NCBI GenBank assembly: GCA_028707405.1
Contig: JAQWBH010000001.1
Coordinates: forward strand, 1-64,000
Direction: 5' to 3'
DNA length: 64,000 bases
DNA from: Parabacteroides sp.
Lineage (GTDB): Bacteria; Bacteroidota; Bacteroidia; Bacteroidales; Tannerellaceae
The position numbers and the translations under genes are program-made. The notes below the pieces were generated by a model. That model was not told the origin of the DNA and made no database searches. It saw only the letters and a list, made by a program, of their open reading frames with translations. Positions 57,861 through 64,000 of the stretch are shown here, piece after piece; the stretch's first letter is position 1; every line of letters begins with the position of its first letter.

Positions 57861-58244
57861 TTAATACATCCGAGTGAGTTCTACCTTACCCCCGTCGACC
57901 CCGGAAACTTTAAAACGATGATTTCCTTTGTAAATCTCAACATACGAAGCGGTTATTTTATCATATGAATACCCATAGTCCGCATCTGCGATACCATTCA
58001 TAACCCCTTCAAGAATTTCTCCCAAGTTGAATATTAAAGTTTCATCGGTGATTCCAGCCATTTGCATTCTTTTTTTGCATTGATATAATCCAACGGTTTG
58101 GTTGTATAGTAGTTGAAATTCACTTGAGGGGGGATTATTTTCAATGTCATATTCAAGAGATAGTTTTCTAAGCGCATTTGATAATTCAAGATCATAATCA
58201 TGCATTATTTTTTCAGTTCGTTGACCGTCGTTCTCTGGTTCCAT
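57861..58244 (-). CDS. Hypothetical protein, 127 aa
   Basis: From ATG 58244 (GGGGGAAAT upstream; frame open to 58277). Helical, DLELSNALRKLSLEYDIENN; QTVGLYQCKKRMQMAGIT. Beta hairpin at the end with VSGVDGGKVELTRMY. No family recognised. Confidence 0.55.
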   Translation of the reverse strand: MEPENDGQRTEKIMHDYDLELSNALRKLSLEYDIENNPPSSEFQLLYNQTVGLYQCKKRMQMAGITDETLIFNLGEILEGVMNGIADADYGYSYDKITASYVEIYKGNHRFKVSGVDGGKVELTRMY

Positions 58245-58255
58245 GATATTTCCCC

Positions 58256-58498
58256 CTAGTGAAGCATATATTTGCATAACATCAAACCTATATACTCCTC
58301 AAATGTGATGTCTTTATCATCATCTTTATATGTGGCATATCCTTCCCTTAGAAGAGGTATAAAAAAATCAGGTAACTTTGCAGATATTTCAGTTGTTGTA
58401 GTCAGCTCAAGAGATTCCAAAAAACCATAGGGTAAACCTCCAACTTGCTCTTCAAAAATTTGATTTAATAATTCTATGTAAGTTAACTTTTCAGTCAT
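58256..58498 (-). CDS. Hypothetical protein, 80 aa
   Basis: From ATG 58498, 8 nt after GGGAG. Helical, YIELLNQIFEEQVGGLPYGF. Overlap with the longer GTG 58507 start is possible. No family recognised. Confidence 0.5.
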   Translation of the reverse strand: MTEKLTYIELLNQIFEEQVGGLPYGFLESLELTTTTEISAKLPDFFIPLLREGYATYKDDDKDITFEEYIGLMLCKYMLH

Positions 58499-58512
58499 TG
58501 TGTTCACTCCCT

Positions 58513-58827
58513 TTATACCACATTTAATTTTTCAATTGTAACCTCAAAACCACACGTTTCTAACTCTTCAGCAGCTTCTCTAAATATCTCAGGATTCGGG
58601 TTACCACCAATTACCACACATTTAAAAGTTGTATGTTCATAGGGATACACATATCCAATACGTTCTAGGGAAATCAAGTGCTTTTTGTAAAAAATGTCCA
58701 TTTCCCATGTTTCATCGTCCCATACCAATCGATAATTTCCCAATTTAAAATACTTAGATAATATTTCTTTTATTTTCTTTTCATTATTTTCTCTTAACAT
58801 ACGTCTGGACTCTTGGAGGTGTACCAT
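58513..58827 (-). CDS. Hypothetical protein, 104 aa
   Basis: AAAGGAGGATGA lies 12 nt upstream of the ATG. Alpha/beta: LRENNEKKIKEILSKYFKLG, YRLVWDDETWEMDIFYKKH. Two strands and a C-terminal helix. No family recognised. Confidence 0.55.
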   Translation of the reverse strand: MVHLQESRRMLRENNEKKIKEILSKYFKLGNYRLVWDDETWEMDIFYKKHLISLERIGYVYPYEHTTFKCVVIGGNPNPEIFREAAEELETCGFEVTIEKLNVV

Positions 58828-59033
58828 ATTTTGTTCATCCTCCTTTATTTATCATCGTTGGGAGTCTGTAGTATAAAGGTTCCATGATCGTAATTATCTT
58901 CTTTTTCAACTGTACTCACCAAAAACGTTTTCAATACATTAGTTCCAGCAGAAGCGTTAATTTGCTGCATAGTACCAAGTGCAGCCATCCGCCCTATGAA
59001 TTCCGCGCGTGTTAGATTGTGCACATTGTCAAC

Positions 59034-60259
59034 TTCTCCACGCTAAAGCAGTGGAGCTTGCGCTTCTACGTCTTAGTTACCTAAGCAGAGCACATTAGGC
59101 AGGTTGACAACTGCCCGAAGCATGATATTTTTAGCTGCATTGAAATCAGCATTTTCAGCATGCCCGCACTCAAGGCAAACGAAAGATGCCTGATTCTTTC
59201 TGTTTTTCTTATCGGTATATCCGCATACCGAGCAAGCCCTTGATGTATTTCGAGGATCTACTGCAACAACAAGAACTCCTAACAGTTTTGATTTATACTC
59301 AATAAAGTTCCTCAATTCAAAAAAAGCCCATTTACCAATAGATTCTCGAACAGCTTTTGAAACCGTTACGTTCTCTTTAATGCCTGAAATATCTTCTAAG
59401 GCAATCGAGCGATTTGTGTCTTTAGCTGTGTTTACAATTTCCTTTGAAATACAATGATTAGTATCTTTTTTGAATCTACGTTCTCTACCACTGATCTTTT
59501 TAAGATGCTTCTTAGCTGAATATGTACCAACTGATTGGAGAACTGCTTTTATTTTTGCGTATCTTTTCCTTACTTTGGTACATTTATCACCTGAATATAC
59601 TTTACCATCGGATGTAACAGCCAGATTAACAATACCTAAATCTACACCTAATACACCGTCTGAATCTATAGGTTCAGCGTCTGGAAGATCTACAACAATC
59701 ATTAAGTAGAAAGTTCCCTTGATATAGATAAGATCAGCTTGCCCTCTAACTCGGTTTGCTTCGAGTTTTCTATATTCTCCATATTGAATCCCTACTTCTA
59801 TTCTTCCATCTAAGGTTAATATAGAAATAGTATCGGCTGATTTGTAGGACAGGATACGTTGGTCGTATACGGTAGCTCCATGAAGATCAAAATCATGAAG
59901 TGTTTTTTTATCTACCTTATACGATTCTGCTACTTTTCCAACTGCTCTTACTGTCATTTGAGCCGATAATCCATATTTCTCTCTAATTTCATAGTATAGT
60001 TCTTTTTGAATTCCGATTTTACCGAATACTTTTGTATTGAATGCGAAAATTGAAACAAAGTTACATGCTTCATTGAACTTCTCCATAGTCTTCAATAGAC
60101 TATCATGCTGTTCTTTTGTAGTTATCAGTTTAGTTTTAACAGTTAGAAGCATGTCATCATCTCGGTATAGAGTATATGGTTCTATAGTATTTATAACTAT
60201 CGTGCCTTGAATTAAGTTTACGTAATTCCTCCCCTGGCTAAAGCGCGGGGCTTCCTTCC
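59034..60259 (-). mobile_element. IS200/IS605-type tnpB-only element (IS1341-like)
   Basis: About 1,226 bp, no target duplication, inserted after GTCGAA/before GTTGAC. No tnpA. Hairpins with TTTA loops mark both ends: CCCCGCGC-TTTA-GCCAGGGG (60231-60250, 5' side) and CTCCACTGC-TTTA-GCGTGGAG (59036-59056, 3' side). The 3' one overlaps the place where an omega RNA would end. Confidence 0.75.
59073..60152 (-). CDS. tnpB: TnpB RNA-guided nuclease
   Basis: 359 aa, typical size. RuvC motifs: GVLGVDLGIVNLAVTSDG (Asp), IALEDISGI (Glu), GHAENADFNAAKN (Asp). Zinc ribbon CSVCGYTDKKN..FVCLECG. N-terminal WED/REC region LLTVKTKLITTKEQHDSLLK. All catalytic residues are visible, so it may be an active omega-RNA-guided nuclease. 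Related proteins cut the empty donor site and keep the element in place. Confidence 0.92.
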   Translation of the reverse strand: MLLTVKTKLITTKEQHDSLLKTMEKFNEACNFVSIFAFNTKVFGKIGIQKELYYEIREKYGLSAQMTVRAVGKVAESYKVDKKTLHDFDLHGATVYDQRILSYKSADTISILTLDGRIEVGIQYGEYRKLEANRVRGQADLIYIKGTFYLMIVVDLPDAEPIDSDGVLGVDLGIVNLAVTSDGKVYSGDKCTKVRKRYAKIKAVLQSVGTYSAKKHLKKISGRERRFKKDTNHCISKEIVNTAKDTNRSIALEDISGIKENVTVSKAVRESIGKWAFFELRNFIEYKSKLLGVLVVAVDPRNTSRACSVCGYTDKKNRKNQASFVCLECGHAENADFNAAKNIMLRAVVNLPNVLCLGN

Positions 60260-60407
60260 TTCGACGCTGTGAGCGAATCCGGCATTATAAAATAAGGTTA
60301 ATTGTTCAAGTGCTTTTTTTGAGAATATAGCGGATACAATTACAGTTTTTTCATCTTTGAATATGTCTTCCGTTGTTATCATATTGTTTCACCAAATCGA
60401 TTTATAA

Positions 60408-60713
60408 TTATAATGCTCCAATTTCAAGTCGAACAACTAAATGTTTAGGGCCGTCATCTATTATTTTATTCGTATGTTTATCAATTGAATACAATCCATA
60501 CACCAAATCATCGACTGGATATATTCTTACAACCCCCTGGTCGAGATCAGTTGTCCACTTAAATTCTGTCACTACAAAGGAATAAGTTAGCCAGTCTGGA
60601 TTTATTTTATGCGTTTTATTTGAACATTTGTGATTTGCGTAATCTGAAATTAACTGCTTTCGTTCATCTTCGGTGCTTAGAAATTCAAAATACTTGTTGG
60701 AGTCATCCATCAT
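60408..60713 (-). CDS. Hypothetical protein, 101 aa
   Basis: Alpha/beta protein with DQGVVRIYPVDDLVYGLYSI and KHLVVRLEIGAL. Start preceded by AAAGGAGACAC. Upstream neighbour of the tnpB-split gene. No family recognised. Confidence 0.55.
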   Translation of the reverse strand: MMDDSNKYFEFLSTEDERKQLISDYANHKCSNKTHKINPDWLTYSFVVTEFKWTTDLDQGVVRIYPVDDLVYGLYSIDKHTNKIIDDGPKHLVVRLEIGAL

Positions 60714-60723
60714 GTGTCTCCTT

Positions 60724-60933
60724 TTAATAGTTTATTTTAAACATACTCCATATATCTTTAACAGTCGTAAAACACTCATAGACCACATACAAACACACAA
60801 TATCTACTACAATAGCTATTAGCCAAATCGGATTATTGGTTCCAACTAAGTTATATAGAGCCCACATTAGTTTTAGAATTAAGAAGGCAATTAATGAATA
60901 TCCCAAACGTCGATATGTTTTTTCAGAAATCAT
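60724..60933 (-). CDS. Two-helix membrane protein, 69 aa
   Basis: Hydrophobic segments YSLIAFLILKLMWALYNLV and PIWLIAIVVDIVCLYVVYE separated by a short polar loop; N-terminus basic. Start overlaps the previous stop (ATGA). Could be holin-like or a membrane regulator; unassigned. Confidence 0.6.
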   Translation of the reverse strand: MISEKTYRRLGYSLIAFLILKLMWALYNLVGTNNPIWLIAIVVDIVCLYVVYECFTTVKDIWSMFKINY

Positions 60934-61265
60934 GTTTTAACCTCGGTGGTTGGAGGGTTATAAGTTTCTTCAACTAATTCTACCTTCCACGCCTCACACC
61001 CGATATATACTGCCCAAGATACTACATTTTTCCGAATCTCATCTACCGCTATATAAGGGTCATAATTGTATTTCTTTACAAGAAGTGCAACGACTGCTTC
61101 AAAGTAGTCTTTTGAGTCGATTTCAGGTCGTCTTCCGGTGGCTGCTCCGATCATCGGATCGTAACATGTACCTACGGTGTAATTATGTAACCACGGATAT
61201 TTTTGATAGATTTCTTCAAGATCCGTATTATTACCGCCCATGTTTATATTTCGTATCACTTCCAA
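60930..61265 (-). CDS. Hypothetical protein, 111 aa
   Basis: Helical/acidic (YFEAVVALLVKKYNYDPYIA; VVSWAVYIGCEAWKVELVEE). A start at 61241 is also possible. Overlaps both neighbours. No family recognised. Confidence 0.5.
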   Translation of the reverse strand: MEVIRNINMGGNNTDLEEIYQKYPWLHNYTVGTCYDPMIGAATGRRPEIDSKDYFEAVVALLVKKYNYDPYIAVDEIRKNVVSWAVYIGCEAWKVELVEETYNPPTTEVKT

Positions 61266-61654
61266 GAAATCGCAGTAGTAGCCTTACTAGCCTCCTCACT
61301 CACGCATTTCTTTACATCATCGTTAGTTTCAGCCAGTTTCAAAATTCCCGCTTTATCAATCTTCGTTTGTATCGTAGAGGGTCTATAAGACACAGTTGCG
61401 AAGTCAACCTTAAAGGTTTTCTCAGACGACAATACATAACTTTTAACTCTCTGTACCATACCCTCTGCGTAATCCTGTTTAGATTTAATATCCGTGAGTG
61501 CGGTATTTGCTAACATCAATGTCTCTTTTAGCAGTGCTTCCGTAGCATCTTCGGGATTATTACCAAATCCTGCTGGACTTACTTGGAGGTTAATAAAGTC
61601 TTCATATGTCGCACAGTATGAATTTCCATCTAAAAATGTTTTAATTTGTGTCAT
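61256..61654 (-). CDS. Hypothetical helical protein, 132 aa
   Basis: 132 aa with a helical centre (DATEALLKETLMLANTALTD) and a basic strand region. GGAGATATTAAA precedes the ATG. No family recognised. Confidence 0.55.
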   Translation of the reverse strand: MTQIKTFLDGNSYCATYEDFINLQVSPAGFGNNPEDATEALLKETLMLANTALTDIKSKQDYAEGMVQRVKSYVLSSEKTFKVDFATVSYRPSTIQTKIDKAGILKLAETNDDVKKCVSEEASKATTAISWK

Positions 61655-61669
61655 TTTAATATCTCCATT

Positions 61670-61813
61670 TTAAATTTCATTTATTAATTTTTCTGCATCA
61701 AGAATATTACCCGTTCTACCGGGAAGTAGAGATTTAAGATACAATAAATCAAAAATGAGTGCACAATTACCCTCGCCGCGTATAAGGTTATCATAAGCAG
61801 TTTCCAGATCCAT
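61670..61813 (-). CDS. Microprotein, 47 aa
   Basis: Start 61813 chosen: GGAGTGAT lies 4 nt upstream of ATG. MDLETAYDNLIRGEGNCALI then a leucine-rich helix. The longer frame to 61852 overlaps the upstream gene. Confidence 0.5.
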   Translation of the reverse strand: MDLETAYDNLIRGEGNCALIFDLLYLKSLLPGRTGNILDAEKLINEI

Positions 61814-61817
61814 TATA

Positions 61818-62333
61818 TCACTCCTTCCGCATAGCCGGTTCTTTGAAATCATTATCTATATTCTGTTTGATAACTGAAATCATCCACTCTCTACATTCTG
61901 CTATGTTACAAATCCAATACCAGTCGTCCACAGACTCATAATCAAATCCGATTCGATTTTGAATTGCGTCAATAAATTCCTGAAAGAATGCTTGTTGAGA
62001 TGCACTTGCTCCATTACAATTGCCATCTGGAAAACGAGCCACACAACCGTATAATAACGTTGCGAAGTCTATCTTCTGCCATCCCTTTCTTAGAGTCATC
62101 GGATATGTCAGACGCTCACCAAGTAAACAATCACAAGCTACGGAGAACTCCACTATCCGTTTATCTTTAATTTGTAATTGTTTTGCTGCGAGTTGTGGGA
62201 TTAACGCCAATAAATCAGAAGTTCTATTGAGATCATTAGCATAAGCCAAAACCAGAGTTTCAACAATTTCTTTAATATTTTCGTTTTTTAATTGTGCGTT
62301 TATAATTGACAGTTGCTCAATCGTCAGCGTCAT
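61818..62333 (-). CDS. Hypothetical protein, 171 aa
   Basis: Helical throughout: TIEQLSIINAQLKNENIKEI; DLLALIPQLAAKQLQIKDKR; FFQEFIDAIQNRIGFDYE. Largest unknown gene in this block. Stop of the previous gene overlaps its ATG. No family recognised. Confidence 0.55.
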   Translation of the reverse strand: MTLTIEQLSIINAQLKNENIKEIVETLVLAYANDLNRTSDLLALIPQLAAKQLQIKDKRIVEFSVACDCLLGERLTYPMTLRKGWQKIDFATLLYGCVARFPDGNCNGASASQQAFFQEFIDAIQNRIGFDYESVDDWYWICNIAECREWMISVIKQNIDNDFKEPAMRKE

Positions 62334-62506
62334 TATTCAACCACCACCAACATCTTAAGATAATCCATAGACTTTTCAAAACATAAACAATGTGGCAGCC
62401 TTTCCCCATATAAGGTTTCATGCATAATATGGAAACCTCCACAAACCAGATCGCCACATTCGGCTTTATCACCGGGAATTAAAAGGGATAATAGAGTTTC
62501 TTTCAT
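62333..62506 (-). CDS. Cysteine-containing protein, 57 aa
   Basis: From ATG 62506. MKETLLSLLIPGDKAECGDL, then a Cys/His-rich middle and YLKMLVVVE. Overlaps the upstream stop (ATGA). No family recognised. Confidence 0.5.
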   Translation of the reverse strand: MKETLLSLLIPGDKAECGDLVCGGFHIMHETLYGERLPHCLCFEKSMDYLKMLVVVE

Positions 62507-62673
62507 ACGCTCGCCGCCCATTCATCCACTAGATCATTAATATAAATAGTTCTTTTGAACCATGAATTAACCGAGATTACAAATGCTTTTAGGGACTCAC
62601 TGTACTCTACTCTTCTATCTCCTGCTATATCATTAATAATAGAGACGACAAACTGCTCAAATGTGTCGCTCAT
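62503..62673 (-). CDS. Hypothetical protein, 56 aa
   Basis: MSDTFEQFVVSIINDIAGDR, then a helix ending DEWAASV. Coupled by overlapping codons to both neighbours. Strand and packing support it although it is short. Confidence 0.5.
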   Translation of the reverse strand: MSDTFEQFVVSIINDIAGDRRVEYSESLKAFVISVNSWFKRTIYINDLVDEWAASV

Positions 62674-62795
62674 GCTTCCCTCGCCTCACTCTTTCTTTTT
62701 CCCTGGTATAAACAGTGTTCCGTATACGTTCTTGCATCACACACTTTGCAGGAATAGCCCTCGCATTCTTTTTCAGTCGTAGGGAAGGTTAACAT
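62670..62795 (-). CDS. Zinc-knuckle microprotein, 41 aa
   Basis: KECEGYSCKVCDARTYTEHC gives C-C-C-C spacing for a zinc site. AGGAGGTCC lies 7 nt upstream of ATG 62795. Stop overlaps the next start (ATGA). Confidence 0.55.
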   Translation of the reverse strand: MLTFPTTEKECEGYSCKVCDARTYTEHCLYQGKRKSEAREA

Positions 62796-62914
62796 GTTCT
62801 GGACCTCCTGCAATAATAGACTAGATCAGCCGCATCCGTAATAAATTTAAGATGCAGATAACTGAAGTGATTTTTAAAGATTGCAGCCCTGAAACTTCGT
62901 TGTAGGGGATTCAT
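62789..62914 (-). CDS. Microprotein, 41 aa
   Basis: MNPLQRSFRAAIFKNHFSYL then a Cys-containing tail. GGAGGGG 4-10 nt upstream. Overlaps both neighbours. No family recognised. Confidence 0.45.
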   Translation of the reverse strand: MNPLQRSFRAAIFKNHFSYLHLKFITDAADLVYYCRRSRTC

Positions 62915-63123
62915 TGCACCCCTCCGTTTTCAAGATATTCAATTTCCCATGTAGGGTGACATTTTATGTTTGTCTTGTCTCCATCAAGTTTTACAAGCAG
63001 GTAAGAACTTGTACCACCGCGAATAACACCGTCTTGCCCCTGGTATTTGATTTTTGCACCTTTGAAGGCTGGAACTCTGTAATAATGGCGAATATATTCA
63101 AGAGCATCATCACTGGCTGACAT
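62911..63123 (-). CDS. Hypothetical protein, 70 aa, SH3-like
   Basis: From ATG 63123 (GAAGGTGT upstream). KGAKIKYQGQDGVIRGG, then SSYLLVKLDGD, HPTWEIEYLENG: a short beta-barrel of the kind seen in small phage and archaeal SH3-like proteins. The longer frame from 63201 overlaps the zinc gene and is rejected. Confidence 0.55.
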   Translation of the reverse strand: MSASDDALEYIRHYYRVPAFKGAKIKYQGQDGVIRGGTSSYLLVKLDGDKTNIKCHPTWEIEYLENGGVQ

Positions 63124-63124
63124 T

Positions 63125-63268
63125 TTACACACCTTCTGGATATGTAGGAATCGTTTGAAGGAATGCCCCGCAAAAACTGCATGATAAATGCCTAACTTCA
63201 TTTACAGTGTTTCGATGACGTGTTTCTGATATGGGTTCGCTATCTCGATTACATGTAGAGCAGCGCAT
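63125..63268 (-). CDS. NrdR-like zinc-ribbon protein, 47 aa
   Basis: MRCSTCNRDSEPISETRHR, then LSCSFCGAFLQTIP: the CxxC-...-CxxC ribbon with S...R phrase of the NrdR zinc domain. No ATP-cone follows. Between two coupled genes (TAAATG before, TAAAATG after). Confidence 0.6.
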   Translation of the reverse strand: MRCSTCNRDSEPISETRHRNTVNEVRHLSCSFCGAFLQTIPTYPEGV

Positions 63269-63385
63269 TTAAAACACCCTCTTTATACGCTGCTGTTTGC
63301 CAGATCTAAACAGACCCACCCTAGCTTTTGAGGGCCTTGTATGTCTTAGACGGCCATTCTCGCGTTTTACAATATTGGGAGTCAT
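63269..63385 (-). CDS. Basic microprotein, 38 aa
   Basis: MTPNIVKRENGRLRHTRPSK, Arg/Lys-rich to the end. Its start overlaps the upstream stop (ATGA). May bind nucleic acid; unassigned. Confidence 0.5.
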   Translation of the reverse strand: MTPNIVKRENGRLRHTRPSKARVGLFRSGKQQRIKRVF

Positions 63386-63705
63386 GCGATAACCCCCTCC
63401 ACATTTTCAAAAGTAGAATGAGTGTTATGTTTCTGGAACTTAGGAAGATATTCATTCACATATTCGTTCCGATATGATCTAACGCTCCTGATAGTAACCA
63501 GCCCATTAGGTGAAATTGCTGTAATCGTGTTGGTCCGTGGAAATGCGTAAAACTTGAATCCCTTGCTTTCGAAGTGCTCTTTCCCTTCAAGTACCCATTG
63601 GGAGAATTTAGATGGTTTATACTGGCGAGGCATTTGATTCCAGCGTCTGTGCTGTACGGAAATTGCTTGTTTTTGGGATGGTGTCATTTTCATTCTGCTG
63701 TTCAT
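63382..63705 (-). CDS. Hypothetical protein, 107 aa
   Basis: Basic N-terminus (MKMTPSQKQAISVQHRRWNQ), then beta strands with FKFYAFPRTNTITAISPNGL. Met at position 5 is an alternative start. No family recognised. Confidence 0.55.
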   Translation of the reverse strand: MNSRMKMTPSQKQAISVQHRRWNQMPRQYKPSKFSQWVLEGKEHFESKGFKFYAFPRTNTITAISPNGLVTIRSVRSYRNEYVNEYLPKFQKHNTHSTFENVEGVIA

Positions 63706-63805
63706 TTTATCTACGCTCCAACTTTTATTTTGTATTTATTGTGTATGCTCTAATACGCTACAATGGTATTTATAGTTTGCTACAATGAATTATTAAAAAA
63801 ATATG

Positions 63806-63991
63806 TTATTTTTCATCGGGCAATACTAGAATTATAATTTTTCTTCCTTCAAATCCTCTTTTTACATACGCCTGTGAATTTCCTTTAACAATTGTATGTA
63901 TTTCGGTTATCCCTTTTCGAGGGAATGTTAATACTCCTTTATCATCTATGGAATATTCATGAATTTTAGCTTCTCTCGCTGACATATACAA
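63806..63991 (-). CDS. AbrB/DUF2080-like small protein
   Basis: 61 aa: KIHEYSIDDKGVLTFPRKGI, TIVKGNSQAYVKRGFEG, RKIIILVLPDEK. The KGNSxxxYV..(F/W)xGxKxxxIxL phrase is that of DUF2080 archaeal proteins; the N-terminal part has an AbrB-like strand. Often linked to archaeal mobile elements. Last gene in the window; the upstream region lies outside it. Confidence 0.55.
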   Translation of the reverse strand: MYMSAREAKIHEYSIDDKGVLTFPRKGITEIHTIVKGNSQAYVKRGFEGRKIIILVLPDEK

Positions 63992-64000
63992 TTATTAATG

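Larger units (their letters stand above)
58845..60382 (-). pseudogene. Unknown gene split by the tnpB element
   Basis: 5' part (60382-60260): MITTEDIFKDEKTVIVSAIF..NAGFAHSVE. 3' part (59033-58845): VDNVHNLTRAEFIGRMAALG..TPNDDK. Removing 59034-60259 rejoins GTCGAA with GTTGAC in frame and gives a protein of about 104 aa with no lost bases. No family recognised. The gene is now inactive unless the element excises. Confidence 0.7.

Noticed and set aside
60950..61513. 187-aa plus-strand frame
   Set aside because: Antisense to two coupled minus-strand genes; Ser/Leu/Arg-rich low-quality composition.
1790..64000. Integrated provirus in a bacterial chromosome
   Set aside because: No att duplication or tRNA at the join and the promoters differ by domain of life; a chimera or unresolved origin is more likely.

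Overview
The window joins two unlike pieces of DNA. Bases 1 to about 1,800 look bacterial (Firmicute/Clostridia-like). They carry a lipoate-protein ligase gene with a clear sigma-70 promoter (TTGACA, 17 nt, TAAGAT), a hairpin-plus-T-run terminator, the 5' end of a further gene and a truncated secreted-type gene. From about 1,800 to 64,000 the DNA is AT-rich and very dense in short genes. It looks archaeal: TATA-type promoters (for example three copies with CAGAAAACTATTTATA), Shine-Dalgarno sites with frequent ATG/GTG/TTG starts overlapping the previous stop, an archaeal-type tRNA-Gln, an FxLYD-like lipoprotein and a DUF2080-like protein. A tailed virus of an archaeon, probably a methanogen, is the best reading; the exact host is inference. 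The abrupt change near 1,800 has no visible att site, so an assembly chimera is as likely as a real insertion.

Layout. 1,809-10,674 (+): small early/accessory genes, including a DUF2829-like/HD-hydrolase fusion (4,635), a tyrosine-recombinase catalytic domain (6,104), two HNH endonucleases and several zinc microproteins. 10,727-16,220 (-): receptor-binding and tail-fibre genes, including a C-type-lectin-like protein whose GC-rich 3' end resembles a diversity-generating-retroelement variable region. 16,472-18,619 (-): small genes including a RyR-like domain protein. 18,944-19,240: a symmetric array of AATAAACA/TGTTTATT repeats, a candidate replication origin. 19,236-28,825 (-): replication and nucleotide genes (DUF927 ATPase, truncated DNA methyltransferase, ERCC4-type nuclease, nucleotide kinase, thymidylate-synthase-family enzyme, RNase H) and a tRNA-Gln followed by four tRNA-like elements. 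29,020-32,767 (+): regulators and small genes under repeated promoters, then a lipoprotein. 32,789-38,904 (-): packaging genes (TerL with an intein, TerS, Tad2-like anti-Thoeris protein, MuF, portal). 39,326-57,811 (+): the head-tail morphogenesis operon (protease/scaffold, decoration, HK97-type capsid, connectors, tail tube, chaperones, tape measure, beta-helix tail proteins, hub-like protein). 57,861-63,991 (-): many short unknown genes and an IS200/IS605-type tnpB element that splits one of them.

The most unusual object is in the terminase large subunit. A complete intein (residues 384-713) interrupts the nuclease DH..D motif. Nested in its -1 frame is an intact HNH plus two-zinc-finger endonuclease reading frame with no standard start codon, so about 227 codons are open in both frames. 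Other points of interest are the set of proteins linked to nucleotide-signal immunity (Tad2-like, DUF2829-HD fusion, RyR-like), the tRNA-like array, the putative lost DGR, and the Asp substitution in the thymidylate-synthase-family enzyme that suggests pyrimidine hydroxymethylation.
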